This document shows positions 9,522 through 16,334 of a stretch of DNA of 40,743 bases, one piece after another. The stretch comes from a virus, in IMG/VR virus record IMGVR_UViG_3300037070_004142, positions 1 through 40,743 of that record; one strand, 5' to 3'. The position numbers were made by a program, and so were the translations under genes. The notes under the pieces were generated by a model that did not search any database, had not been told where the DNA came from, and saw nothing but the letters and a program-made list of their open reading frames with translations. Each line of letters starts with the position of its first letter. The first letter of the stretch is position 1.

Positions 9522-9880
9522 CGTTCGCCCTTCTAGCCTCCATCCTTTCTTTCGGCTGGCCCAGCGAGAAAACCGTTTTCGTTTCGGTGGCAGACGACGC
9601 AGCGATGCAGGCCAAGGGATACCGGCGCATCACCCTGAACAAATGTTGCGGCTCGATGCTGCCCTCGATTCGCGGAGGGGAAACGGCCTACGTTGAGGAC
9701 TACCGGCGCGGCATGGACCTGTTCGCGGGCGAGATTGCCGACGACGGGCGGGCAATTCATCGCATCATCGCGCTATCAAAAGACGGCGTTAAGCTGGCAG
9801 GTGACGCCAACCAACGCAGTGACCCATGGGAGCCGCGAGACAACATCCGCTATATCGTCCGTGTCATCGTCAGAAAATAA
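9518..9880 (+). CDS. Signal peptidase S26-like / S24-like serine peptidase
   Basis: The 120-residue product carries a Ser-Met-x-Pro motif (GSMLPSI, Ser46) typical of the S24/S26 peptidase fold. It also has an HRI motif (His81-Arg82) and a GDAN...SD box (about residues 95-102), as in archaeal/ER-type and SipW-type signal peptidases that use a Ser-His pair. Only a short hydrophobic N-terminus is present (FALLASILSF), so membrane anchoring is doubtful. It overlaps the previous gene (ATGA) and precedes small membrane-protein genes. It could process a virion or lysis precursor; substrate unknown. Confidence 0.6.
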   Translation: MTFALLASILSFGWPSEKTVFVSVADDAAMQAKGYRRITLNKCCGSMLPSIRGGETAYVEDYRRGMDLFAGEIADDGRAIHRIIALSKDGVKLAGDANQRSDPWEPRDNIRYIVRVIVRK

Positions 9881-9884
9881 CCCC

Positions 9885-10109
9885 ATGAACTTCTCCCCCA
9901 CAGTTAAGGCTTGGATTCAGCTTATCACTCTAGTCCTCGGGACCGGAATCGGCGTCGGCGTAACGGCGTTTCTGGGCGGTTCGCATTGGGTGGTCGCTTT
10001 ACTTTGCGGGCTTGGAACCGGAGCCACGAACGTTTACCATGCCATTTCCGAATCACCGAAAGACAGAATTGCGAAGCAAACCAAACCTCCGTTTCCTCCA
10101 ACTCCATGA
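9885..10109 (+). CDS. Small two-helix membrane protein, holin candidate
   Basis: The 74-residue product has two predicted membrane helices (about residues 11-30 and 35-52) separated by a short turn (GGSH), followed by a charged, Pro/Lys-rich tail, the usual topology of small class II holins. A longer frame reading through from upstream exists, but the ATG 4 bp after the previous stop is the natural start. It ends in an ATGA overlap with a lipoprotein gene. Holin function is inferred from topology and position; no holin family was identified. Confidence 0.55.
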   Translation: MNFSPTVKAWIQLITLVLGTGIGVGVTAFLGGSHWVVALLCGLGTGATNVYHAISESPKDRIAKQTKPPFPPTP

Positions 10110-10645
10110 GATCCATTCGACTGCTCCTAATCTCCCTCGTGCTGGCTGTGGCTGGCGCTGTTTGCCTCACGAACCTGACAGGCTGCTCGACTCCGCCGAG
10201 TGAACGGGTGGCAGCTGGCAGCACCCTAAAGGCCATCGGGCACACCGCAGAAGCTGCTGTTGAGTTGTCGGCGTTGCTCTACAAAGACGGCAAGATCAGC
10301 GGCGAACAGGCGCAGGCGGTAATGACGTTCTACAATCAGCGTTACCTCCCGGCGTTCCGAGTCGCCGTCACCGCCGCAAAGTTCGACACCGACCGGCTTG
10401 CGCCCTCGGAAGTCATCGCGCTAGCCACGGAACTCGTCACCCTCGTAAACTCCTACCGCTCTATGAAGCCAACCACCATGCACGAACTAAAGCCGGGCGA
10501 TAAGATTCTCGCGCCCGATGGTCACAATGTAATGACGTATCTAGGAAACGGCGGATGGACATGCACACTGGCTTACGTCGCGCCGAAAGAACCCCTGCTC
10601 ATCGACGCGAGCCTGTTGCTGAACCCCAATCCCAAACAGGAATAA
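10106..10645 (+). CDS. Putative lipoprotein
   Basis: The 179-residue product begins with a lipoprotein signal peptide: MRSIR, a hydrophobic stretch (LLLISLVLAVAGAV) and a lipobox ending LTGC, with the acylated cysteine at about residue 29. The mature part is helical to about residue 120 and then a short beta-like tail. The start is fixed by an ATGA overlap with the upstream membrane protein. An outer-membrane or periplasmic role in lysis or superinfection exclusion is possible; it is large for a typical o-spanin. Confidence 0.65.
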   Translation: MRSIRLLLISLVLAVAGAVCLTNLTGCSTPPSERVAAGSTLKAIGHTAEAAVELSALLYKDGKISGEQAQAVMTFYNQRYLPAFRVAVTAAKFDTDRLAPSEVIALATELVTLVNSYRSMKPTTMHELKPGDKILAPDGHNVMTYLGNGGWTCTLAYVAPKEPLLIDASLLLNPNPKQE

Positions 10646-10649
10646 TCCC

Positions 10650-10862
10650 ATGTCCGTCACCGCCGTTATGCTCCTCGATGCCCTGATTAAGTTCGGGCCA
10701 ACCGTAATCTCCGTTGGGCAAAAGCTCGTGTCCGACATTGCCGCCGGTCGGGGCGACAAGCCGCTTACCGCCGATGACTGGGCGGAACTGGACCGGCTCG
10801 CCAACCAGAGCGCGGAGGACATTTACAAACGGCTGGGCATCACGCCACCGCCTAAGCCGTGA
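10650..10862 (+). CDS. Small hypothetical protein
   Basis: This 70-residue product has an amphipathic N-terminal half and an acidic C-terminal helix (TADDWAELDRLANQSAEDIY), ending in PPPKP. No known family was recognised. It lies between a lipoprotein gene and a membrane-anchored coiled-coil gene, overlaps the latter by four bases (GTGA) and so is probably cotranslated with it. Function unknown. Confidence 0.6.
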   Translation: MSVTAVMLLDALIKFGPTVISVGQKLVSDIAAGRGDKPLTADDWAELDRLANQSAEDIYKRLGITPPPKP

Positions 10863-11161
10863 ACCTCATTGCCCAATTCGCAGCGGAGAATTGGCCTACG
10901 CTGCTGTTCGCCTACGGCCCGCTCGGCGGCATAAGCTGGTGGCTGTCCCGGCAGGTGGAGAAGCTGCTTGGCGAACTGCGCGAGCGAGACAAACTCGTGA
11001 GGGAAATCAGCGATCAGCACGTTAAGGCCATGGAAATCGTCTCACACAAACTTTCAGGCATCAGTCGTGCGCTGGTGTATAACGCGGCCACGCATGGACC
11101 GGAGAGCATTCGACGGCTGGCGGAGGACGAAATTAAAAAGTGGGACGGGCAGGCTAAATGA
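10859..11161 (+). CDS. Membrane-anchored coiled-coil protein, spanin-like or holin accessory
   Basis: The 100-residue product uses a GTG start overlapping the previous stop. An N-terminal hydrophobic segment (about residues 10-30, LLFAYGPLGGISWWL) is followed by a long charged helix (EKLLGELRERDKLVREISD), the layout of a type II membrane protein with a periplasmic coiled coil. This resembles inner-membrane spanins. No partner of classic Rz1 type is obvious except the tiny following gene. The role is inferred from topology. Confidence 0.6.
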   Translation: MNLIAQFAAENWPTLLFAYGPLGGISWWLSRQVEKLLGELRERDKLVREISDQHVKAMEIVSHKLSGISRALVYNAATHGPESIRRLAEDEIKKWDGQAK

Positions 11162-11241
11162 GACTTCTCACGCTAACGGGCAAACTCATCGTGGCTGCCA
11201 TCATTCTCGTGGTGTTCATCGGCTGCGCTCTCTGCTGGTAA
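11158..11241 (+). CDS. 27-residue membrane peptide
   Basis: A 27-codon frame starts in an ATGA overlap with the preceding gene. It encodes MRLLTLTGK followed by a hydrophobic segment ending VFIGCALCW. The IGC triplet resembles a lipobox, but only five residues would remain after processing, so a plain small transmembrane peptide is as likely. It is the last gene before the hairpin that separates this operon from the converging minus-strand operon. A minimal lysis-accessory peptide is possible. Confidence 0.45.
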   Translation: MRLLTLTGKLIVAAIILVVFIGCALCW

Positions 11242-11250
11242 AAAGAGGAA

Positions 11251-11275
11251 GCCGGAGGGATTGCGCCCCTCCGGC
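11251..11275. terminator. Bidirectional hairpin between converging operons
   Basis: A 9-bp perfect stem (GCCGGAGGG / CCCTCCGGC) with a 7-nt loop lies between the end of the plus-strand operon at 11241 and the end of the minus-strand operon at 11377. Read on the minus strand it is followed by a T-rich stretch (TTCCTCTTTT); the plus strand lacks a T run. It is probably an intrinsic terminator, mainly for the minus strand. Confidence 0.55.
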
Positions 11276-11376
11276 CCCAAGGATTCATGGCCAACGTTGT
11301 TTGCCAGAGGATTGCTCCAGCGCCTGCTCACCTAGGGGCAAGATGGGGCGACGGCGGGAGTTTTACAAGCCTGCTT

Positions 11377-12009
11377 TTACGGCAGCGCCTCGGTAAAGGT
11401 TACCTTCGTTCCCTCTAGGCAACGCTTCCCGACCTTCACTTCAGGGTTCACGAGCAATGCCATGCAGGCAGGGTCATCGTTCAGCAGCAGCCCGACGCGC
11501 CGGAACTGATCGTTCAGGAACTTCGTTGTCGGGTTGTCCGCATCCCTCAACTGGCAGACGTAGCAGGTGTAAATCAGCAAGAGCCTCGTGCCCTGTGGTT
11601 GCCTCGGGTATCGGCCAAGGATGGGCAGGATTGCGTCTAGGGCCTTGGCTGCATCGCGGTTGGCGGAAACCTTTCCCCATTGGCCCGTGATGGTGTTCAG
11701 GCTGGGAACGCGATAGTCCAGCCATAGCGTGAACGGGTAGGCAGAGGGTATCTTGGCCGCCTCGGGTGCCTGAAAGACGCTGTGGGGCGGTTTGGCGGGG
11801 GTAAGCGGGGCTCCTATATGTTTCTCGTGAAGGCGGGCGCGTTCATCCCCGCAACGCTCGCAAGGGCAGGAAGGATTGAACAGGTCCGGGAGCGCGGGCC
11901 AAGCCGACTGATGGGCAATGGGCTTCGGCGGGGCCTTGGCGGGGTGCAGCGCCCCCACGATCATGTCCTGATACTTGGAAGGATACTGGTCTAGGGTTTT
12001 ACGTTTCAC
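11377..12009 (-). CDS. RusA-like Holliday junction resolvase
   Basis: The 210-residue product carries the acidic signature of RusA-type endonucleases in its C-terminal third: RDADN (Asp156, Asp158), a Lys near 163, an Asp near 167 and a DD pair near 178, in the order and spacing of E. coli RusA (D-x-D-N ... K ... D ... DD). A short CPCERCG cysteine pair occurs near residue 48. RusA cleaves four-way junctions during phage recombination. The GTG start is chosen because it overlaps the upstream stop (GTGA); an ATG 30 bases further upstream is possible. Confidence 0.72.
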   Translation of the reverse strand: MKRKTLDQYPSKYQDMIVGALHPAKAPPKPIAHQSAWPALPDLFNPSCPCERCGDERARLHEKHIGAPLTPAKPPHSVFQAPEAAKIPSAYPFTLWLDYRVPSLNTITGQWGKVSANRDAAKALDAILPILGRYPRQPQGTRLLLIYTCYVCQLRDADNPTTKFLNDQFRRVGLLLNDDPACMALLVNPEVKVGKRCLEGTKVTFTEALP

Positions 12010-12206
12010 GGCTTCTCTTCTGGCTCGGGTTGAATCCAAGGCCTGCGGGGGCGAACTGCATAATGGGAACCATAGCAGCGTTTTTCCGGTGGCATTGTGC
12101 GGAGAAGAATCCCAATCGCTTCCGGCTGGCTATGCGCTTTGCACGCCCACCCGCAATCGGGGCATACCCAAGTAAGTTTAACGCTACTCTCACCGATAAT
12201 GTTCAT
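12006..12206 (-). CDS. Small zinc-ribbon-like protein
   Basis: The 66-residue product contains a CPDCGW motif near residue 14, an AHSQPE segment and a later Cys, consistent with a small metal-binding fold, followed by a basic, Pro-rich tail. The start ATG overlaps the HNH gene stop (ATGA) and the stop overlaps the RusA-like start (GTGA). It may bind nucleic acid next to two nucleases; function unknown. Confidence 0.6.
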   Translation of the reverse strand: MNIIGESSVKLTWVCPDCGWACKAHSQPEAIGILLRTMPPEKRCYGSHYAVRPRRPWIQPEPEEKP

Positions 12207-12529
12207 AGGAGCAGGCCCAACTCGCGGGCTTCCCGGGGGTGCATGTGAATCCATCGGTGGCACTCGGGACAGGTTGCCATGAAGTGCCGCGTCTGGTTGA
12301 GCATGTCGCCAAGCCTTCGTTTCTTGTGGTGAATCTCGGTAGCCGTTGCGCCGCACCGCTCACAAGTCGGTTGGAGTTCAAGGTAGCCTTTGCGGAGGAT
12401 GCGGTAGAACCCAAGTTGCTGGCGGCGCTTCGGGGACACTTTGCGGACCCTCACCTTACGGGCGAGACGCTTACGAGGAGCCGGGCCTTTCGGCTTTCTG
12501 GCGAGCCAGTCTTTGAAGGAGGGAATCAT
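12203..12529 (-). CDS. HNH endonuclease
   Basis: The 108-residue product has a very basic N-terminus (residues 10-40), then a canonical HNH core: a CxxC pair (Cys56, Cys59), EIHHKKRR with His67-His68, Asn79, a second CxxC (Cys87, Cys90) and His91/His95. This zinc-stapled beta-beta-alpha metal nuclease fold cleaves or nicks DNA. It is not adjacent to the terminase here, so a homing or recombination role fits better than a packaging role. The ATG start overlaps the upstream stop (ATGA). Confidence 0.82.
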   Translation of the reverse strand: MIPSFKDWLARKPKGPAPRKRLARKVRVRKVSPKRRQQLGFYRILRKGYLELQPTCERCGATATEIHHKKRRLGDMLNQTRHFMATCPECHRWIHMHPREARELGLLL

Positions 12530-12762
12530 GTGACCTTGTAGCCGTGCGTGTCCGTGCGCCAACCGTCATCCGTTTTCAATACGTGCCAGTTTCCTCGTGA
12601 GGTTTCGATGACCAGATTCTCGGGGTCGTAACCGTTCTTAACCGCGTGCTCCGCCCACAAGGCAATCAGGTTCACGTTAAGCGCGGGCACCTGATTGCCT
12701 TTGAGGTCAAACGCGCAGACTCCGAAATGGTCGAAAACGAAACTGCTTTTAATGGAGTTCAT
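12526..12762 (-). CDS. Small hypothetical protein
   Basis: This 78-residue product is chosen from the ATG that overlaps the upstream stop (ATGA). It appears to be a small alpha/beta domain, with beta-like ends (SSFVFDHFGVCAFD; GNWHVLKTDDGW) and a central helix containing a Trp. No motif was recognised. It is part of the coupled minus-strand early operon. Confidence 0.6.
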   Translation of the reverse strand: MNSIKSSFVFDHFGVCAFDLKGNQVPALNVNLIALWAEHAVKNGYDPENLVIETSRGNWHVLKTDDGWRTDTHGYKVT

Positions 12763-13136
12763 GCGGTGAGTTCTAGCGATGCCTGCTCGGCTATGCTGGC
12801 GGGGTACGAATGTCTCGCAAGCCAGGTTCTGGCGGTGCTTTCCTTTCCGGGGGCGAGTCGCCAAGAGCGGAGGATGCGACCCTTTGCGCTAGGGTCCGGC
12901 GATGGCAGGTAGCCGACGCACACGATCAACTCACATTTCTGGAGCATCTTCACGGCCAAGCCTGAAACGTGGATGTCGCCGTTTGTGATGTCGGCAGGCA
13001 GGGCCGCTGCGGTGAAATCTCCCCCAGCCAGCGCACGGTAAATCAGCGCAGCGCAAACCCCGTGGAAGTCCTTCCCGCGAAAGTTTACCACGAGCACGAC
13101 CGCCCGCATCAGGTCCAACTCTGCCGCCGGGCTCAC
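12759..13136 (-). CDS. Hypothetical protein in early operon
   Basis: The 125-residue product is read from a GTG that overlaps the upstream stop (GTGA); an internal ATG nine codons later is possible. The N-terminal half has hydrophobic strands (RAVVLVVNFRG) and the C-terminal half is basic with several Trp residues. No family recognised. Its coupling to neighbours on both sides supports it as a real gene. Confidence 0.55.
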   Translation of the reverse strand: MSPAAELDLMRAVVLVVNFRGKDFHGVCAALIYRALAGGDFTAAALPADITNGDIHVSGLAVKMLQKCELIVCVGYLPSPDPSAKGRILRSWRLAPGKESTARTWLARHSYPASIAEQASLELTA

Positions 13137-13495
13137 TTGCCGCCCTCCATGAGCGAACCGGGCTGCCACTTGCCCACCGTTTTCAGGAAGGCTTCGCAGC
13201 GTTGGGGAGCGGTGGCGTTCAGCGCGTTGAAGTCTGAGAAGCAATGCATCGGGTGCTTTGTCGCAACGGCAAGAAGCTCGTCCACGAACTTTGCCTTTCC
13301 ATCGGCTTCAAGGGTTCCGATCATCTCGTGGCAGGCGTTAAGGTCGGAGAGGTAGTCGGGGAGATGATCGCAAGCGCGCGGCGAGCGATTCCCATTCGGG
13401 TTGTCCCCAAATGGAATACTGTCGCCCCCGTTCCATGTGACATGCTTCCACCCGCACGCCTCCGCAATCGCCACCCTCATCGCTTCCGGCTTCAT
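13133..13495 (-). CDS. Phage ABA-sandwich-like small protein (paralogue of 21885-22322)
   Basis: The 120-residue product shares a clear pattern with the product at 21885-22322: an N-terminal RVAIAEACGWK, a central LPDYLSDLNA and a C-terminal QRCEAFLKTVGKW. This resembles the short phage proteins annotated as ABA-sandwich domain proteins, whose function is unknown. The two copies lie on opposite strands about 8.7 kb apart and differ in the middle, suggesting an old duplication. The ATG start overlaps nothing upstream but its stop is coupled (GTGA) to the next gene. Confidence 0.65.
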   Translation of the reverse strand: MKPEAMRVAIAEACGWKHVTWNGGDSIPFGDNPNGNRSPRACDHLPDYLSDLNACHEMIGTLEADGKAKFVDELLAVATKHPMHCFSDFNALNATAPQRCEAFLKTVGKWQPGSLMEGGK

Positions 13496-13725
13496 GGCTG
13501 TCCCTCCATGAGCGCGAGCACCCGGGCCACTCCCAGTTTGTTCACGGCGTTGGCTAGGGCTTGCGCTTGGGACTTGGTGGCCGGAATCACGGCAAGGCTT
13601 CGGACGACTTTGAGGGGTGCGCTCAGTTTGCGGGGTTCATCTGCCACAACGAAAACGTCGGCGCGCTCTGGCATCGCCGCGAACAGGACGCGGGCTTTGG
13701 GTGGTTGAGGGGGTGGGGTCTTCAT
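13492..13725 (-). CDS. Small hypothetical protein
   Basis: This 77-residue product has a Pro/basic N-terminus and a hydrophobic beta/alpha core (LFAAMPERADVFVVADEP; ALANAVNKLGVARVLALM). No known family recognised. It ends in an ATGA overlap with the next gene and starts 6 bp after the upstream stop. Function unknown. Confidence 0.55.
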   Translation of the reverse strand: MKTPPPQPPKARVLFAAMPERADVFVVADEPRKLSAPLKVVRSLAVIPATKSQAQALANAVNKLGVARVLALMEGQP

Positions 13726-13731
13726 GGTAAG

Positions 13732-14127
13732 TTATTCCTTCCCGCCTAGTGCGGAGCGACGGGCGGCGTCGATGGCTTCACGAAGTGTTCTTGGCGTGCC
13801 GTCGAGATAGCCGCGAACCCAAAAAACCTTGCGCTGATCGGTGTCATCGTAAGCCGGTCTATGGCAAAGAACATCGCGCCCTTGCGACTCCAGCCAATCC
13901 AGCCGGGCCACGTCCCTGTCCGCCCCATCCGCGTCCGCTGGGGCGTGCTTGGCGAGCGGCAGAGACGTAAGCGCATCGTCGGCTTTCTTCTTCGCCCGCT
14001 TCATGGCGAACTGGAGATTGGTCCCCTCGTATTCCTTGGCCTCGATAGCGTGCCAGAGTTGCGTGCTACACTCCTGTAGCGCCTCGCGGGCCTCCTTCGC
14101 CCATTGCGGTATGTCGTTTGTGCTCAT
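13732..14127 (-). CDS. Hypothetical phage protein
   Basis: The 131-residue product is read from the ATG overlapping the upstream stop (ATGA); longer frames run into upstream genes. The first half is helical and charged. The second half contains ARLDWLESQG and a C-terminal LREAIDAARR, a pattern often seen in small hypothetical proteins of phage early regions. No enzymatic residues identified. Function unknown. Confidence 0.6.
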   Translation of the reverse strand: MSTNDIPQWAKEAREALQECSTQLWHAIEAKEYEGTNLQFAMKRAKKKADDALTSLPLAKHAPADADGADRDVARLDWLESQGRDVLCHRPAYDDTDQRKVFWVRGYLDGTPRTLREAIDAARRSALGGKE

Positions 14128-14315
14128 TTGATTCGTCCTTTGCATTTGAGTAACGAGGTTTTGCTGCGCTCGATATGGCGTAGCGTTTCCGAAATCGTCA
14201 GCGGCGACTTCGCCATGCCAAGAAACTCCTGTTCGCGCACCCAAGCGACGATTTGCTGACGCTGTTTCTTGCTGGCCGCGTGGTAGTGCATACGCACCTG
14301 CGCTAGGTGGCTCAT
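14124..14315 (-). CDS. Small basic helical protein
   Basis: The 63-residue product is strongly basic with helix-forming stretches (KKQRQQIVAWVREQEFLGMA; ISETLRHIERSK), which could form a small helix-turn-helix. DNA binding is a possibility only. It is coupled by four-base overlaps to both neighbours. It ends KCKGRIK. Confidence 0.55.
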   Translation of the reverse strand: MSHLAQVRMHYHAASKKQRQQIVAWVREQEFLGMAKSPLTISETLRHIERSKTSLLKCKGRIK

Positions 14316-14518
14316 GTTCCGCCCTCTGGGTGCGGGGTGGTGGGCTGAAGTCCTTCAGGTGCGTTGGTGCCTCGGCCTTGCCCGTTCGCATACTCGGATT
14401 CGATTGTCCCGTCAGCTCGTTCAACCGTGACGGCAATCGCGCCGGTCTGTTCGCTATCGAATGTCGTGTGTGTCTTGCGACCGCTACTATCAATGGTCGT
14501 TATTGTTCGCGTGCTCAT
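14312..14518 (-). CDS. Small hypothetical protein
   Basis: This 68-residue product begins with Thr/Ser-rich, strand-like sequence (TRTITTIDSSGRKTHTTFD) and continues with a short acidic section and a Gly/Pro-rich tail. No recognised domain. Four-base overlaps with both neighbours support translation. Function unknown. Confidence 0.55.
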   Translation of the reverse strand: MSTRTITTIDSSGRKTHTTFDSEQTGAIAVTVERADGTIESEYANGQGRGTNAPEGLQPTTPHPEGGT

Positions 14519-15321
14519 AGCTTGTCGCCTCCCTGCGGGCTGGTCTTGGGTGGGGTGGGCGGAAACTCACGGGCCAGCAGCGCCTTGAACTTCTCAACGT
14601 CGGGCGCTGGTGAGTCCTTCCGGTTCACGATCATGTCCGACCAATTGAACGGGTCCGGCCAAACGAGATAATCCTCTGTGTCGCCGGATACCGCCTGCGG
14701 GTGAATGTAGAAGTGGTAGCCGCCGTCCGGCCTCTGATTCACGCCGATGCTGTGATAGGTGATTTGCTTCTTGTGCGCGTTGTCGAAATAGCGCCAGAGC
14801 GTCGGGTGCTTCGGTTCCGGCTGCATCGTCAGGTCCGGCTCCCTCTCGCTGATGGGGACTGCCCGTGAAGCGACTGCCGCATTCAGCGCATCCGTCAGGT
14901 CAGGACCGCCCTCAACGGTGCAGCCACCGGGCGTAAACGGTGCCGCCTGCTCCGTCCCGCTGGCGTTCCCTGCTGCGTCCACGACTCGGCCCTCGGCGTT
15001 AGGCCAGTTCGTCCCGCTCCCTCCAATCAACTCCCCCTTGGCTGCCAGGGCCTTTGCTTCGGTGAGGGCGCGTTCAGCAGCGACGATGCGAGCGATGTCG
15101 GCGTGTTCCTGTTTGGTGGCGGACCAGTCGGGAGCGGCGGGTGGAAGCGACGCTTCCTTGAGACAGGTCATAACGATGCCTTCCTTGTGGCGTGGCGTGA
15201 TGTTAATGCACGCGCTTTTGCCATCGTTTCCGAGAATGTGGAGCCAGTATCCATCTTCTTTGAGTTCGATGCGTAGCCGGTTGCCCTGCGGCAGCGACGG
15301 CGGGTTTGGGTGGGTGGTCAT
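14515..15321 (-). CDS. Hypothetical two-domain protein
   Basis: The 268-residue product starts at an ATG coupled to the upstream micro-gene (ATGA). An N-terminal module (about 1-60) has a beta pattern (RLRIELKEDGYWLHILG), a helical linker rich in Ala and Glu follows (65-105), and a C-terminal module (about 170-265) has several aromatic residues (LWRYFDNAHKKQITYHSIG; GYHFYIHPQAV). The central part is Gly/Ala/Pro-rich and probably flexible. No catalytic motif recognised. Confidence 0.6.
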   Translation of the reverse strand: MTTHPNPPSLPQGNRLRIELKEDGYWLHILGNDGKSACINITPRHKEGIVMTCLKEASLPPAAPDWSATKQEHADIARIVAAERALTEAKALAAKGELIGGSGTNWPNAEGRVVDAAGNASGTEQAAPFTPGGCTVEGGPDLTDALNAAVASRAVPISEREPDLTMQPEPKHPTLWRYFDNAHKKQITYHSIGVNQRPDGGYHFYIHPQAVSGDTEDYLVWPDPFNWSDMIVNRKDSPAPDVEKFKALLAREFPPTPPKTSPQGGDKL

Positions 15322-15470
15322 TTGTCGTCCTTCTTGGTTGAGATTGAACACCCTCCGAGAACCACGAGGATGCAGACCCATCCACCAAGGACAGGAAAGT
15401 CGTGCATACAAAGGTAAACGCCAGACCACAAGGCACCGAGCCAGCACAAGGCAACAGCTAAGGCGTTCAT
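15318..15470 (-). CDS. 50-residue membrane protein or lipoprotein
   Basis: A 50-codon frame lies between two coupled genes, with ATGA overlaps at both ends. It has a first hydrophobic segment (ALAVALCWLGALWSGVYL) and a second ending in a lipobox-like LGGC followed by a short polar tail (SISTKKDDK). The pattern is two short membrane helices or an internal lipoprotein signal. Continuity of the overlap chain is the main evidence that it is a gene. Confidence 0.55.
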   Translation of the reverse strand: MNALAVALCWLGALWSGVYLCMHDFPVLGGWVCILVVLGGCSISTKKDDK

Positions 15471-15547
15471 GTCGTCCCCTCCCCGATGGTTTGGCGGATG
15501 CGGGCGGCATCGGTGCGGGGCGTAGCAGTTACGGTTTTCTCACTCAT
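15467..15547 (-). CDS. 26-residue micro-protein
   Basis: A 26-codon frame (begins MSEKTVTATPRTDAAR, ends GEGTT) starts in an ATGA overlap with the 191-residue gene stop and ends in an ATGA overlap with the 50-residue gene. Its exact fit into the overlap chain argues for translation, either for its own function or to carry ribosomes to the next gene. No motif recognised. Confidence 0.42.
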   Translation of the reverse strand: MSEKTVTATPRTDAARIRQTIGEGTT

Positions 15548-16119
15548 GGCGTTTTCGGGGTTGGGGGGTGAGCCTTGGCGATCTGCTCCCGATACTCGGT
15601 GGGCACATCAAACCAAGTCGCCCATTTCTCGGGTAGGGTTTCTAAGTTGAAGATTTGCTTCGCCGTTGCCCGCCAGTCGCCCTTTGGCTCCGTGTAGCGG
15701 GTGTCGTTGCGGGAGGCGGAGCGGGTCTTCTTGAGGGCGATGCGGCTTTCCTGGCCCCACTCGTTGGCCTTCCAGTTGCGCACGGCGGCCTTCCAGTCCT
15801 TCATTTTGGCCTTCCCCGAGACGACCCAGCCCTTTTGCGCGTAGGTGTCGCACCATTTCTGGCCGTCCATCGGGTATTCGATTTCGGCGCTGTAGAGCGT
15901 GACCCAAACAGCATCGGGCGGAATGGTGTGGGCCGTAGCCTCGCGGGCTTTCTTGGCCTTCGGGCTGGCATCGGAGACGGCTTCCTCAACAGCAGCCCCA
16001 ATGATCGGGCGGCAGACGGCAGCTATGTCGTCGCGGAACAGCGGGCCTTTGGCCTTGCGGGCCGACAGAATCGCATCGGCGCACAGGTCGGCGGCGTCAG
16101 GTTGGGCGGGGAGAGGCAT
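15544..16119 (-). CDS. Hypothetical protein, possible replication or primosome-type accessory
   Basis: The 191-residue product has a helical N-terminal half and a Trp-rich middle (QKWCDTYAQKGWVVSGKAKM; DWKAAVRNWKANEW). The segment KMKDWKAAVRNW resembles short C-terminal segments of phage replication-initiation proteins, by memory only. The rest is charged, and the C-terminus is Pro-rich. It starts 3 bp after the upstream stop. No catalytic motif is visible and the replication link is weak. Confidence 0.55.
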   Translation of the reverse strand: MPLPAQPDAADLCADAILSARKAKGPLFRDDIAAVCRPIIGAAVEEAVSDASPKAKKAREATAHTIPPDAVWVTLYSAEIEYPMDGQKWCDTYAQKGWVVSGKAKMKDWKAAVRNWKANEWGQESRIALKKTRSASRNDTRYTEPKGDWRATAKQIFNLETLPEKWATWFDVPTEYREQIAKAHPPTPKTP

Positions 16120-16121
16120 GG

Positions 16122-16334
16122 TCAGGCTTTGTGGAGGTTCTCGTCTTCTTCGCGGTTGTTGCGGTCCTGCTCTTGGCAGTAGGCTTCATACTCAGCTTGC
16201 GGCATACCGGACCATCGCGGTGCCTGTGGTTGGGCTGGCTCCACGATCTGCGCGAGCAACCCAAACCTCTGGCGGTTCTCCAGCAGGGCACGCTGCTCCT
16301 CTGCTTCGCGATGGATGTGTTCGCGGGGTGTCAT
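16122..16334 (-). CDS. Small acidic helical protein
   Basis: The 70-residue product is highly charged and helical (REHIHREAEEQRALLENRQR at the start, EQDRNNREEDENLHKA at the end) with a Pro-rich middle. No family recognised. The ATG overlaps the upstream stop (ATGA). Function unknown. Confidence 0.55.
   Translation of the reverse strand: MTPREHIHREAEEQRALLENRQRFGLLAQIVEPAQPQAPRWSGMPQAEYEAYCQEQDRNNREEDENLHKA

Noticed and set aside
15203-15454. Minus-strand 83-codon frame
   Set aside because: It spans the junction of the 50-codon gene and the 268-residue gene in a different phase and has no start-stop coupling.
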